From Oceanicola sp. (GTDB lineage: Bacteria > Pseudomonadota > Alphaproteobacteria > Rhodobacterales > Rhodobacteraceae), in contig JAKVBK010000013.1 of assembly GCA_022447275.1 (NCBI GenBank), positions 17,318-81,317 of the forward strand: 64,000 nucleotides of DNA, written 5' to 3'. The position numbers and the translations under genes were made by a program. The notes beneath the pieces were generated by a model, which ran no database searches, was not told the origin of the DNA, and saw nothing but the letters and a program-made list of their open reading frames with translations. Position 1 is the first letter of the stretch; every line of letters begins with the position of its first letter. Of the stretch, positions 45,539 to 54,268 are shown one piece after another.

Positions 45539-45811
45539 TCAGCTTTCCGCCACCCGGCCACGCCGCCCCCCGCGGCGGCCGGGCTTGGCAGGCCGGGCCA
45601 ACCCTTCCTTGAGAACCTGCGTCATCGGGTGGTCAGGCGCCTGCGCCCCGTGCTGATCCAGCAAGGCGCGGATGCTGGTGCCATCGGTGCGGTCGGCCGG
45701 CATGGACAGCGCCCAATCCACGAAGATCGAGCGGCATTGTTCAGCGCTAATGCCTTCGATCCGGTAGCTTTCCGCAATCAACCCCTTCGGATCCAGTGCA
45801 TTACCCTTCAT
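45539..45811 (-). CDS. Small hypothetical protein with basic tail
   Basis: A 90-residue protein that starts inside the end of glnE (11-bp overlap), so it is coupled to it. It has 'SYRIEGISAEQCRSIFVDWALSMPAD' and 'IRALLDQHGAQAPDHPMTQVLKEGL', possibly a small helical domain, and ends in a basic 'KPGRRGGRRGRVAES' tail that could bind nucleic acid. Family not recognised; similar short genes after glnE occur in Rhodobacterales. Confidence 0.7.
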   Translation of the reverse strand: MKGNALDPKGLIAESYRIEGISAEQCRSIFVDWALSMPADRTDGTSIRALLDQHGAQAPDHPMTQVLKEGLARPAKPGRRGGRRGRVAES

Positions 45812-48791
45812 CCCTGCGCCCTCTTGCTGTTGGCGGTTCCTGATCAGACACCATAGGCGGCGCGCGGCCGCCGTCCAGCGCTGCCACGACCTGCTCGGAA
45901 GCATCTGCGGCATGGCGCGCGATCCGCGCCGCCACCTCCGAGACATCGCCCGCCCCGGCCACCCGGGCCAGAATGCGGCCCGCCCCGGCTTCGGGCGTGT
46001 GATTTTCAGCCTCCTGCGCGCTGGTCAGCCGCAAGGCGGCCCGGACCGCACGCAGAAAACCATAGCTTTCCGCCAGCGCGGCCCCATCCACCGCCGTGCC
46101 CTCAAGCGCTGCGCCAGACAACATAGCGAGTTGCCCCGCAACACTGACCGGGGGCACCTGCCCACCTTGGCCTGCGGCAACAAGCGCTGCCCCTTGCGCA
46201 AACAGCTCGATATCCTGCATGCGTCCGGGGCCGTTCTTGACATCCCACGGATCGAACGCCCCCCGCGCAGCAGCAATGCGGTCCCGCATATCGGCCACAT
46301 CGCGCCAAACCTGCGCCGCATCACGGGGCTGGCTCAGCACATCGCTGCGCACCGCGGCCACATCCGCCTGTAAATCTTGCGGGCCAGCGATGGGGCGCGA
46401 GCGTGTCAGCGCCATGTGCTCCCATGTCCAGGCGTCATCTCGCTGATAGCTGCGGAACGACTGAAGCGAGGTCGCTACCGGGCCCTGTCGTCCTGATGGG
46501 CGCAGCCGCATGTCCACCGCATAAAGCCGCCCGGCAGCGGTTGGGGCCGACAGGGCCGTGATCAGGCTCTGCGTCAGCCGGGCGTACCAAGCGCGCGCCG
46601 CCAAAGGCCGCCGGCCTTCAGACGCCTCCTGACCGTCCGCATCAAAAATCAGGATCAAATCCAGATCGGAATGGGGGGTCAGCCAGCCCGCCCCGAGCGA
46701 GCCCATGGCCAACACAACGGCCCCGCGTCCGGGCGCAGGCCCGTGCTTTTCGGCCAACGCACCGGACACAACCGGCAGAAGCGCCGCAACGACCACCTCT
46801 GCGAGTTCGGCATACTGGGCCCCCGCCCTATCGGCATCCGCGAGGCCGCGCAGGAAATGCACCCCAATGCGGAAATGCCATTCCTTTTGCCACCGCCGGG
46901 CCACATCAAGGCAGGCCTCATAGTCGGCGGCTTGCGCCATATGGGCCGCAAGATCCGCCTCTAGCGCTTCGCGTCCGGGCCAATCGGCAAAAAAATCCCC
47001 GCCAATCACCGCATCCAGAACGCCAGCATTGCGAGACAGGTAGCGGGCCAGTGCAGGCGCATTGGCCGCAATTTCCACCAGCAGCGCCAACAGGGCAGGA
47101 TTGGCCTCAAACATGGAAAACAGCTGCACCCCTGCGGGCAGGCCCGACAGAAAACCATCAAAAGCGGCCAGGGCTTCTTTTGGGCGGGGGCTGTCTTGCA
47201 GGCGGGCTTCAATGTCCGGCAGGAGCCGATCGAAGATGCGCTGCGCCCGCTCTGAACGCAGGGCGGGGTAGCGCCGCCACCGGGCGCGGATGTCGCCATC
47301 GATCAGCGCCGCACCCGAGTCTGTGCCCGGGGCCTTACTGCGCCCCGTTATAGAGCCTGTTTTGGGGCCTGTTTTGGGGCTCGTGCCGGAGGCCTGTGCC
47401 CCACTTGGCCCGCGGGCTGCGCCTTGTAGCGGGGCAGCGGGTGCCGGTTGATAAAAGCTCTCCACGATCCCTTGAACACGATCAATACGGGCGCGCAACT
47501 GCGCGCGAAAGGCCGCGACATCCTCCGCGCCAGTCATGCGGACAAGGCGCAGGAACTCGTCATCGCTGTTGGGCAACGCATGGGTGTGGGTATCCCCAAT
47601 CATCTGCAGACGATGTTCCAGATCACGATGCGCCGCGTAATCCTGTGCCAATTGGCTGGCCTGTTCCTGCGAAATCCAACCGGCATCTGCCAGCCGCGCC
47701 AGTCCGGACACGGTTTGACGTACCCGCAGGGTTTCATCCCGCCCGCCCGCGATCAACTGGCGGGTCTGGGTGAAAAACTCAATCTCTCGGATGCCGCCGG
47801 GCGCAAGCTTCAGATCCCGCCCCTTCAGGCCATCCGCCCCCGCCTGTTCCGTTTCATGCAGGCCCTTGTGATCCCGGATCCGTTTGCGCATGTCGTGGGC
47901 GTCTTCGATGGCTGCAAAATCAAGGTGGCGGCGCCAGACAAAGGGGCGCATCCGCGCCAGAAACGCCTCCCCCGCTGCGATATCACCGGCACAGGGACGC
48001 GCCTTGATATAGGCCGCCCGTTCCCATGTCCGCCCCACCCCTTCGTAGTAGCGCTCAGCCGCCTCCATCGCCATGCAGACCGGCGTGACAGACGCATCAG
48101 GACGCAGGCGCAAATCCGTGCGGAAGACATAGCCCTCTGCCGTGCGATCATTGAGGATGCGCACCATCTTGCGCGTGGCCTTGATAAAGCCGGCGCGGGC
48201 CTCCATGGCGTCGGCCGGATCTGGATAGCGGGCCTCGTCGAACAGGCAGATCAAGTCGATGTCGCTGGAATAATTCAGTTCATGGGCGCCCATCTTTCCC
48301 ATGGCGAAAACCACCATGCCCGCCCCGGCTGTGCCATCCTGCGCCCCCATACCAGGGATTTTGCCATTGGCGAGCAGGGGCAAAAGCGCCGCATCCAGTG
48401 CCGCTTGCACGGCGAAATCCGCAAATTGCGTGAGCGCCGCCGTTACCTGCACCACGTCCCATGCCCCACCCAGATCCGCCAGGGCCGTCATGAGCGCGAG
48501 CCGCCGCTTCGCCTGGCGCAGCACCGTATCCGGCCGATCCAGCCCAGCCGCCTGCGCCTCTGCAATCAGGTTGGAAACAAGCGCGTCCAACGGTTGCTCC
48601 AGCGCGGCGCGCAGCCAGGTCTCCTCCGATCGCATCAAACCACGCAGATAGGGGCTGCAGCCCGACACACCGGCCAGAAGCGCCCGCAATTCGGGCGCCA
48701 AATCCTGAAAGGTTGCGGCCGTATCGCGTGCAGCGTCCGCATCATGGGCCAACGGGCAGGTGGTCAGGCGCGCGCCCAGCAAGTCAGTCAT
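45801..48791 (-). CDS. glnE: Bifunctional glutamine synthetase adenylyltransferase/adenylyl-removing enzyme
   Basis: Adenylylates or deadenylylates glutamine synthetase in response to PII status, so it couples nitrogen supply to GS activity. Two nucleotidyltransferase domains are present: the AR domain with 'FAMGKMGAHELNYSSDIDLICLFD' and the AT domain with 'LAMGSLGAGWLTPHSDLDLILIFD', each with the GS-x10-DxD pattern. 996 residues. Between the halves (near residues 470-510) is an unusual Gly/Ser/Thr/Lys-rich linker that includes a duplicated PKTG unit from a tandem 12-bp repeat at 47356-47379. Confidence 0.93.
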   Translation of the reverse strand: MTDLLGARLTTCPLAHDADAARDTAATFQDLAPELRALLAGVSGCSPYLRGLMRSEETWLRAALEQPLDALVSNLIAEAQAAGLDRPDTVLRQAKRRLALMTALADLGGAWDVVQVTAALTQFADFAVQAALDAALLPLLANGKIPGMGAQDGTAGAGMVVFAMGKMGAHELNYSSDIDLICLFDEARYPDPADAMEARAGFIKATRKMVRILNDRTAEGYVFRTDLRLRPDASVTPVCMAMEAAERYYEGVGRTWERAAYIKARPCAGDIAAGEAFLARMRPFVWRRHLDFAAIEDAHDMRKRIRDHKGLHETEQAGADGLKGRDLKLAPGGIREIEFFTQTRQLIAGGRDETLRVRQTVSGLARLADAGWISQEQASQLAQDYAAHRDLEHRLQMIGDTHTHALPNSDDEFLRLVRMTGAEDVAAFRAQLRARIDRVQGIVESFYQPAPAAPLQGAARGPSGAQASGTSPKTGPKTGSITGRSKAPGTDSGAALIDGDIRARWRRYPALRSERAQRIFDRLLPDIEARLQDSPRPKEALAAFDGFLSGLPAGVQLFSMFEANPALLALLVEIAANAPALARYLSRNAGVLDAVIGGDFFADWPGREALEADLAAHMAQAADYEACLDVARRWQKEWHFRIGVHFLRGLADADRAGAQYAELAEVVVAALLPVVSGALAEKHGPAPGRGAVVLAMGSLGAGWLTPHSDLDLILIFDADGQEASEGRRPLAARAWYARLTQSLITALSAPTAAGRLYAVDMRLRPSGRQGPVATSLQSFRSYQRDDAWTWEHMALTRSRPIAGPQDLQADVAAVRSDVLSQPRDAAQVWRDVADMRDRIAAARGAFDPWDVKNGPGRMQDIELFAQGAALVAAGQGGQVPPVSVAGQLAMLSGAALEGTAVDGAALAESYGFLRAVRAALRLTSAQEAENHTPEAGAGRILARVAGAGDVSEVAARIARHAADASEQVVAALDGGRAPPMVSDQEPPTARGRRDEG

Positions 48792-48898
48792 GGCTTAGTG
48801 TCACCCGCCAAGGGGGGCAGCGCAACGGCAAAGCTGCGCGGCTGGACCCTGGCGCGCAGCCAGTCCATTGTGATCGAAAAATAAGATGAGGCCCCCTC

Positions 48899-49366
48899 AT
48901 GAGCAAAAGTATGAAACGCGTCCTTGCCGCGCTGGAAATGCACGGCATCGTTCCTGATATCCATGAGGTCGGACAGGCCCGGACCGCGCAGGAAGCCGCC
49001 GATGCGGTGGGCTGCCACCTGGATCAAATTGCAAAGTCGATCCTTTTTGCCGCCGCGGACGATCCGCACAGGCTTGTCCTTTTCCTGACAGCCGGGGGGA
49101 ACCTGGTCGACGGAGACAAGGCAGGCACAATTTCTGGGACAGTCTTGCAACGGGCTGACGCCCAAGCGGTGCGGCAGGTCACGGGCTTTGCCATTGGGGG
49201 CGTTGCACCGCTGGGCCATCTCACCCCACCCGTGGCCTATTTCGATCCGCGCCTGCTGGAATTCGACGTGGTTTGGGCTGCTGCCGGAACCCCAAGGCAC
49301 GTGTTTCCAATCGCGCCAAAAACCCTTCTGGAGCTCACAGGCGCGCAGGAGGGGCATTTCGTTTAA
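48899..49366 (+). CDS. YbaK/EbsC family aminoacyl-tRNA deacylase
   Basis: A stand-alone editing domain of the YbaK/ProX type, 155 residues, which hydrolyses mischarged tRNAs such as Cys-tRNA-Pro or Ala-tRNA-Pro. It begins 'MKRVLAALEMHGIVPDIHEV', has 'VGCHLDQIAKSILFAA', the conserved Lys in 'AKSI', and 'FAIGGVAPLGHLTPPVAYFDPRLLEFDVVWAAAGTPRHVFPIAPKTLLELTGAQ'. Exact tRNA specificity is not clear from the sequence. Divergent from glnE. Confidence 0.9.
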   Translation: MSKSMKRVLAALEMHGIVPDIHEVGQARTAQEAADAVGCHLDQIAKSILFAAADDPHRLVLFLTAGGNLVDGDKAGTISGTVLQRADAQAVRQVTGFAIGGVAPLGHLTPPVAYFDPRLLEFDVVWAAAGTPRHVFPIAPKTLLELTGAQEGHFV

Positions 49367-49403
49367 TCGCTTTTTCAATAGGTTGTCCGTGTCACTATCG
49401 AAA

Positions 49404-49422
49404 ATGTAAAAAACTTTCACAT
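49404..49422 (+). promoter_or_regulatory. Operator-like 19-bp palindrome, copy 1 (imperfect)
   Basis: ATGTAAA-AAACT-TTCACAT, a 7-5-7 inverted repeat with one mismatch to the perfect copy 59 bp downstream. It lies about 38 bp after the ybaK stop. Together with copy 2 it probably forms a repressor or activator site for the DUF2852 gene. Confidence 0.5.
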
Positions 49423-49462
49423 TGAGGGTTGAAGGGCCCGGTGGCACTCCCCATCTTCAGTA

Positions 49463-49481
49463 ATGTGAAAGAGGTTCACAT
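49463..49481 (+). promoter_or_regulatory. Operator-like 19-bp palindrome, copy 2 (perfect)
   Basis: ATGTGAA-AGAGG-TTCACAT, a perfect 7-bp inverted repeat with a 5-bp spacer, ending 19 bp before the ATG of the DUF2852 gene. TATAAT follows at 49485-49490. The half-sites look CRP-like (TGTGA/TCACA), but the spacing between them is 7 and not 6. Confidence 0.6.
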
Positions 49482-49500
49482 AGATATAATGGAGTACAAA

Positions 49501-49923
49501 ATGACCACCGCCACCGCCCCTCATTCGGCCCCTTCCCAAAATTGGTTTTCCCGTGCCGAAGGCTGGCTGGATGCCCGGGGCAAAGGTGCTTGGATCGCCG
49601 CGATGGTTCTCGGCTTTATCTTCTTCTGGCCCGTTGGCCTCGCCCTACTTGCCTACATGATCTGGAGTAAACAAATGTTCGGTTCGTCCTGCACCCGCCG
49701 CAGCCGCAACACTCACAGCCTGCGCCGCAGCACCGGAAACACTGCTTTCGATGCCTATCGCGAAGAAACCCTGCGCCGGCTCGAAGAAGAGCAGGAAGCT
49801 TTTGAGGCCTTCCTGCAGCGTCTGCGCGATGCCAAAGACAAGGCAGAGTTCGACCAGTTCATGGATGATCGCAGCCGCAAATCCCGCGACACGGATCTCG
49901 ACATCGCTCCGGCGGATAGCTGA
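49501..49923 (+). CDS. DUF2852 membrane protein
   Basis: A 140-residue protein of the alphaproteobacterial DUF2852 family. A short Ser/Trp-rich N-terminus is followed by one transmembrane helix ('WIAAMVLGFIFFWPVGLALLAYMIW'), then a basic loop 'RRSRNTHSLRRS' and a cytoplasmic coiled coil ('FDAYREETLRRLEEEQEAFEAFLQRLRDAKDKAEFDQFMDDR'). No function is established. GGAG at 49491-49494 is well placed for ATG 49501. Regulated perhaps by the two palindromes upstream. Confidence 0.85.
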   Translation: MTTATAPHSAPSQNWFSRAEGWLDARGKGAWIAAMVLGFIFFWPVGLALLAYMIWSKQMFGSSCTRRSRNTHSLRRSTGNTAFDAYREETLRRLEEEQEAFEAFLQRLRDAKDKAEFDQFMDDRSRKSRDTDLDIAPADS

Positions 49924-50089
49924 TCCCATCTCATGCGGCTTGTCTCACGGACAGGCCGCCCCTCCTAACAGCCCCCGCCCCGATGGGGGCTGTTTCATGG
50001 CCGCAGATCCAAGATCTGCTCTTGCAGCGGCGCATATGCGGCCCCACACTTATTCCAACACCTGACACAACTGCTCTCTAGGAGGCCCC

Positions 50090-50545
50090 ATGACGGATGT
50101 CGGCCATGGTCACCCAAACCCTGACTACGAAGCCGGATTTTATGCTGGCGTGCCCACCAAACGGCTTATTGCTTGGCTCGCAGACTCGGTTCTGATCGGC
50201 CTGCTCACATTGCTCGCTATCCCGTTCACCGCATTTCTGGGGCTGTTTTTCCTGCCGCTGCTGTGGCTTGCGGTCGGATTGGCGTACCGGGTGATCACGC
50301 TGACCTCCGGATCGGCAACCCTGGGCATGCGGTTTGTCGCAATCGAGTTCCGGAATGTGGAAGGCAACCGCTTCACCCTGGGCGATGCAGTCATGCATAC
50401 GGCGATCTACACGGTCTGTTTCGCGTTTTTTCTTCTGCAGATTGTGTCAATCGTGCTGATGTTGATGGGCTCAAAAGGCCAAAGCCTTGGCGATCATGCC
50501 ATTGGCTCAGTCGCCATCAACCGCCCAGCAAAACGCTACAGGTAA
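50090..50545 (+). CDS. RDD family membrane protein
   Basis: A 151-residue protein with the RDD signature Arg-Asp-Asp replaced by 'KRLIAWLADSVLIGLLTLLAIPF' (R...xD pattern near the first helix) and 'YRVITLTSGSATLGMRFVAIEFRN', 'IYTVCFAFFLLQIVSIVLMLMGSKGQSLGDHAIGSVAI'. Three to four transmembrane helices. RDD proteins are suspected transporters or ion exchangers. GGAGG precedes the ATG. Same strand as its neighbours on both sides, but with 166-bp and 228-bp gaps. Confidence 0.85.
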   Translation: MTDVGHGHPNPDYEAGFYAGVPTKRLIAWLADSVLIGLLTLLAIPFTAFLGLFFLPLLWLAVGLAYRVITLTSGSATLGMRFVAIEFRNVEGNRFTLGDAVMHTAIYTVCFAFFLLQIVSIVLMLMGSKGQSLGDHAIGSVAINRPAKRYR

Positions 50546-50773
50546 ACTCAGAGCGCGCGCATCTCGCAGCGCAAACACCAAATATGCAACCGAAAGTTTA
50601 CACTTCCCAGCGCGGCCTTGAGGGGCAGCGAACATGCATTGGCCCGGATCGGCGCAAAAGAAAAAGCCGCATTCCCTTACGAAACATCTTGGTTTTTACG
50701 TCAAAGAGACACTTGGCGGATAAGAAACAGGCTGATACCGTTTCGATAGAGCACCGAAACAACCCTGAAACCC

Positions 50774-51637
50774 ATGCGTCACACGCTTCCCATAGCGCCT
50801 CAGTTTTATGTAACGGCCCCGCAGCCCTGCCCTTATATCGAGGGCCGGATGGAGCGGAAGCTGTTTACTGCCTTGCAAGGTGACTATTCGGAAAAGCTCA
50901 ATGACACGCTGTCGAAGCAGGGCTTTCGCCGGTCACAAAACGTGCTGTATCGCCCGTCCTGTGCCGATTGCTCGGCCTGCTTGTCGGCGCGCATACGCGT
51001 CGCAGATTTCAAGCCGAGCCGAACGCAGCGGCGCGTCAAGCGGCGCAACAGCGATCTTTTGCGAGAGGCCACATCCCCTTGGGCGACGGAAGATCAGTTC
51101 GCCTTGTTCCGCCGCTACCTCGACAGTCGGCATGCGAGTGGCGGGATGGCAGACATGGATATCTTCGAGTTTGCGGCGATGATCGAGGAAACGCCGGTGC
51201 GCTCTCGTGTCGTCGAATATCGCTTGCCCGAAGACAGCGTGGCAGAAGCTTATGAGGGCGGCATAGGCTTGTCGCCTCTGACCGCGGTTTGCCTGACTGA
51301 CGTTCTCGATGACGGTCTTTCCATGGTTTACAGCTTCTATGAGCCAACGATGGAGAAGCGTTCGCTCGGCACACATATTATTCTCGATCACATCGAGATC
51401 GCCCGGGAAGCAAACCTGCCCTATGTCTATCTCGGCTATTGGGTGCCCGGCAGCCCGAAGATGGGCTACAAGGCGAATTTTGACGCGGTCGAGATCTATA
51501 AGGGTGGCACTTGGCAACCTCTTGGGGATCCCACCGCGCATGACAGCGAGACCCATCCACTGTCTGTTGCGCCGATCGCGCAGCAAGTGGCACAGATCAC
51601 GCTGCCCGAAGCACTTCCGACCAAAACAACCCGCTGA
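50774..51637 (+). CDS. bpt: Aspartate/glutamate leucyltransferase (arginyltransferase family)
   Basis: Adds Leu from Leu-tRNA to N-terminal Asp or Glu of proteins, creating an N-degron for ClpAP. The family pattern is clear: '[21 protein letters not shown]' with the conserved Cys, '[34 protein letters not shown]', '[25 protein letters not shown]', and '[26 protein letters not shown]'. Length of 287 residues is normal. Bpt rather than Ate1-type specificity is inferred from its bacterial origin. Confidence 0.92.
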   Translation: MRHTLPIAPQFYVTAPQPCPYIEGRMERKLFTALQGDYSEKLNDTLSKQGFRRSQNVLYRPSCADCSACLSARIRVADFKPSRTQRRVKRRNSDLLREATSPWATEDQFALFRRYLDSRHASGGMADMDIFEFAAMIEETPVRSRVVEYRLPEDSVAEAYEGGIGLSPLTAVCLTDVLDDGLSMVYSFYEPTMEKRSLGTHIILDHIEIAREANLPYVYLGYWVPGSPKMGYKANFDAVEIYKGGTWQPLGDPTAHDSETHPLSVAPIAQQVAQITLPEALPTKTTR

Positions 51638-51726
51638 GCCCGAAACAGACGGCTGGTTATAGAGCGCAATTGGCGCACACCCGCGCGCTATTTGCAGGTT
51701 TTGCCTGCCGGATGCCGGTGCGCATT

Positions 51727-51752
51727 TGAGTATTTTTACCAAGATGATGAGC
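51727..51752. repeat. Copy of a Rhodobacterales-type intergenic repeat
   Basis: GAGTATTTTTACCAAGATGATGAGCG between bpt and the TRAP terminator resembles the element at 37939-37965 (GAGTATTT, then CAAGATG-like and GAG). Part of the 255-bp gap 51638-51892, which otherwise has only the terminator hairpin. Confidence 0.4.
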
Positions 51753-51819
51753 GAAACGCAGTGTAAGAACATCTGCGGAGGCTTACATGCTTTACGCCCG
51801 CAGCGCGGCGCGAAAAGCG

Positions 51820-51854
51820 GCGCGGGGGAAGGGTTCGATGCCCTTCCCCCGCGC
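51820..51854 (-). terminator. Strong terminator downstream of the TRAP operon
   Basis: A perfect 14-bp stem GCGCGGGGGAAGGG / CCCTTCCCCCGCGC around a 7-nt loop. On the minus strand the hairpin is followed by CGCTTTTCGC. It lies 39 bp after the dctM stop. Confidence 0.75.
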
Positions 51855-51892
51855 TGGCTTTGTACAGTGGGGGTGTGAGGCCCCCAGCGAGA

Positions 51893-54247
51893 TCAGTTTG
51901 CGATCAGGTCCGGCACAATCGTGACAATGGCCGGGAACAACCACAGCAGTGCCAAGCCCGCGACCTGGATTAAGACAAACGGGAACACGCCACGATAGAT
52001 ATGGCCGGTTGTCACTTCCTTGGGGGCAACCCCGCGCAGGTAGAACAGGGCAAATCCGAACGGCGGTGTCAGGAAGCTTGTCTGCAGGTTGACCGCGATC
52101 ATGATCGTTACCCATTTGGGATCCATGGTGCCGCCATAGATCACCGGGCCCACAATCGGGATCACAATGTAGATGATCTCAAGGAAGTCGAGCACGAACC
52201 CGAGCACGAACAGCACCAGCATAACGATCAGGAAGACTTTGAACTCACTGTCGAAGCTCTTGAGGAAGTCCTGAATGTAATGCTCGCCGCCAAAGGAGAT
52301 CACGACAAGGTTCAGAAGTTGCGACCCGATCAGGATCGTGAACACCATCGATGTCACTTTGGCCGTCTCCCGGACCACTGGGGTAAGCACCCCTTCGCTG
52401 TAGAGCACCCAGCAGGAGAACAGCAGGCCGAAGATCGCGTAGAGATAGGCCGCCTGGGCAAAGATATAGGCGATCCAGGTTTCCACACTCACATTGTCCG
52501 TGTGGATCCGCAGATCGAAGTTCACGCCGATCAGGATCATCACGACGATCGCGTAACTGGCCTGGATCACGATATATGCCGGGCCACCTCTCTCCTGCAG
52601 TTTCCGGAAGGCGGCCAGCATGATTGCACCGCCTGCCCCAAGCGCCGCAGCGGGTGTGGGGTTGGTGATACCGCCCAAGATCGAGCCCAGCACAGCAACG
52701 ATCAGAACCAATGGTGGGAACACCACACGCAAAAGTTCGTTGCGCGCGAGGCGCTGACCCGCTGCCCGCATCCCGTAGAGCGTCAGCGCAATCGGCACAA
52801 TCAGCACGAGGAACCGGGTGCCGGGAGACATCAGCGGATCCATGACGGCGGCATCAAGCAAAAGGGCCAGTGCCACCCCGCCCGCGCCGATCATGAGCGG
52901 CATCGGGTCGGAGCTTGGCGATACGCCGCGCGCCACGGCCAAGATGATGCCAGCCAGCATGAAGATAAGTGCAAGGCCACTGCCGATAGGCGCCGCATTG
53001 TCGACCTTGGCCGCAATGGCAGCGGCACGTTCCTCGTCGGTCAGCTCACGGCTTTCCTGCACGCCACCGGAATCGTCGATTGCCTTCTGCTCGGCAACCG
53101 CTGCATCCCAGGCCTCTTGGCCGTGCAGCTCGATCATCGAGGCCTGACAATCTGCGGACACATTGGTCCGCAAAGACGCGCCATCACCCAGATCAGAGAA
53201 GGAGGAAACCGAAGTGTCCTGGTTGCCCACCACGCCCATAGCGGAGAAGGCCAGAAGACCGCCCACCAACAATGCAGGCACGCCAAGGAACCACAGGAAC
53301 GCCTCGTTGCGTGTCACGACTTCAGAGCTTGTGGAGCCCATTTCAACCGGGGGCGCCTTGGAAGGATTGAGCACCGCATAGGAGAACGCGTAGCCCGCAT
53401 AGAGACCCGCCAGCAGGATGCCCGGCACCAAGGCGGCCTGGAACAAGGTGCCCACCGAGACAACGGCAGGCTCGCCCAGATACGTCAGCGCATCAGTACA
53501 GCCGGCCAGCTGGGCCCTCTGTTCCTGTGCCGCCGAGTAGAGATCGCCCGCCAGCGTACCCAGCAGAACGATCACGATCGAAGGCGGAATGATCTGGCCC
53601 AGTGTACCCGACGCCGCGATCACACCTGTCGCCAGTTCGGGCGAGTAGTTGTTGCGCAGCATGGTCGGCAGGGCAAGCAAGCCCATGGTCACCACAGTCG
53701 CCCCGACGATGCCCGTTGACGCGGCGAGGAAGGCGCCAACCACAACGATCGACACGGCCAAACCGCCCGGCAGAGGGCCAAAGACGCGGGCCATTGTGGT
53801 CAGCAGGTCGTTGGCGATTTTGGAGCGCTCGAGTGTGATGCCCATGAGGACGAACATCAAAACCGCAAGCAGCGTCTCAATGGACTGACCGGCAAGCACA
53901 CGCTCATTGATCCGGTTCACGATAAAGGACACGTTGCGGTCGAGGGCGGTTTCCCAGCCCTGCGGGAACACCGGCAGACCTAGTCGCGGCAAATCCGGGT
54001 ATCGGAAGACCGATATGGTGTCAGGTTTGACGCCCGAATTCACCAGATCCCGGAACTCCGCCGAGGATTTGTCAATCGCCTGGTGGATAAGAAGCCCGGC
54101 TGAATCGAGCGCTGCAATCAAGCCGAAGCTGATGACCGCCGCACCACCGATGGCAAAGGCCACCGGGAAGCCGGAAAGGATGGCTCCGAAGAGCGTGAGA
54201 AAGACGATGAGCAGGCCTACTTCGACCCCGTCCAAACCAAATGGCAT
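51893..54247 (-). CDS. TRAP transporter large permease (DctM subunit), enlarged form
   Basis: Membrane component that uses a sodium gradient to move the substrate delivered by the DctP-type binding protein. DctM-like helices include 'LLAVLMFVLMGITLERSKIANDLL', 'AASTGIVGATVVTMGLLALPTML' and 'IIPPSIVIVLLGTLAGDLY', and the second half 'IFPPLVLIVAVLGSILGGITNPTPAAALGAGGA'-like region. At 784 residues it is far longer than the usual 430: about 90 polar residues ('FSDLGDGASLRTNVSADCQ' to 'AAAIAAKVDN') and extra helices are inserted between the halves. This fits the TakM-like subfamily of 2-oxo acid TRAP systems (inference). 21 bp downstream of dctQ. Confidence 0.85.
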   Translation of the reverse strand: MPFGLDGVEVGLLIVFLTLFGAILSGFPVAFAIGGAAVISFGLIAALDSAGLLIHQAIDKSSAEFRDLVNSGVKPDTISVFRYPDLPRLGLPVFPQGWETALDRNVSFIVNRINERVLAGQSIETLLAVLMFVLMGITLERSKIANDLLTTMARVFGPLPGGLAVSIVVVGAFLAASTGIVGATVVTMGLLALPTMLRNNYSPELATGVIAASGTLGQIIPPSIVIVLLGTLAGDLYSAAQEQRAQLAGCTDALTYLGEPAVVSVGTLFQAALVPGILLAGLYAGYAFSYAVLNPSKAPPVEMGSTSSEVVTRNEAFLWFLGVPALLVGGLLAFSAMGVVGNQDTSVSSFSDLGDGASLRTNVSADCQASMIELHGQEAWDAAVAEQKAIDDSGGVQESRELTDEERAAAIAAKVDNAAPIGSGLALIFMLAGIILAVARGVSPSSDPMPLMIGAGGVALALLLDAAVMDPLMSPGTRFLVLIVPIALTLYGMRAAGQRLARNELLRVVFPPLVLIVAVLGSILGGITNPTPAAALGAGGAIMLAAFRKLQERGGPAYIVIQASYAIVVMILIGVNFDLRIHTDNVSVETWIAYIFAQAAYLYAIFGLLFSCWVLYSEGVLTPVVRETAKVTSMVFTILIGSQLLNLVVISFGGEHYIQDFLKSFDSEFKVFLIVMLVLFVLGFVLDFLEIIYIVIPIVGPVIYGGTMDPKWVTIMIAVNLQTSFLTPPFGFALFYLRGVAPKEVTTGHIYRGVFPFVLIQVAGLALLWLFPAIVTIVPDLIAN

Positions 54248-54268
54248 GTTCTTTTCCCCTTGGCCTGC

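Noticed and set aside
47448..48884. A 478-codon plus-strand frame opposite glnE
   Set aside because: Antisense shadow of glnE; low-complexity His/Arg/Gln composition and no ribosome-binding site.
49463..49481. CRP, Fnr or PpsR site for the palindrome before DUF2852
   Set aside because: CRP needs TGTGA-N6-TCACA and the spacing here is 7. PpsR needs TGT-N12-ACA and the spacing is 11. Fnr-type TTGAT-N4-ATCAA is not present.
49485..49490. TATAAT as the -10 box of the DUF2852 gene
   Set aside because: No acceptable -35 is found at 16-18 bp upstream, and transcription would begin at about 49497, after the GGAG ribosome-binding site, so the match may be chance.
52001..53719. A 572-codon plus-strand frame opposite dctM
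   Set aside because: His/Asp/Gln-rich antisense frame; the minus-strand frame has clear transmembrane helices and TRAP motifs.
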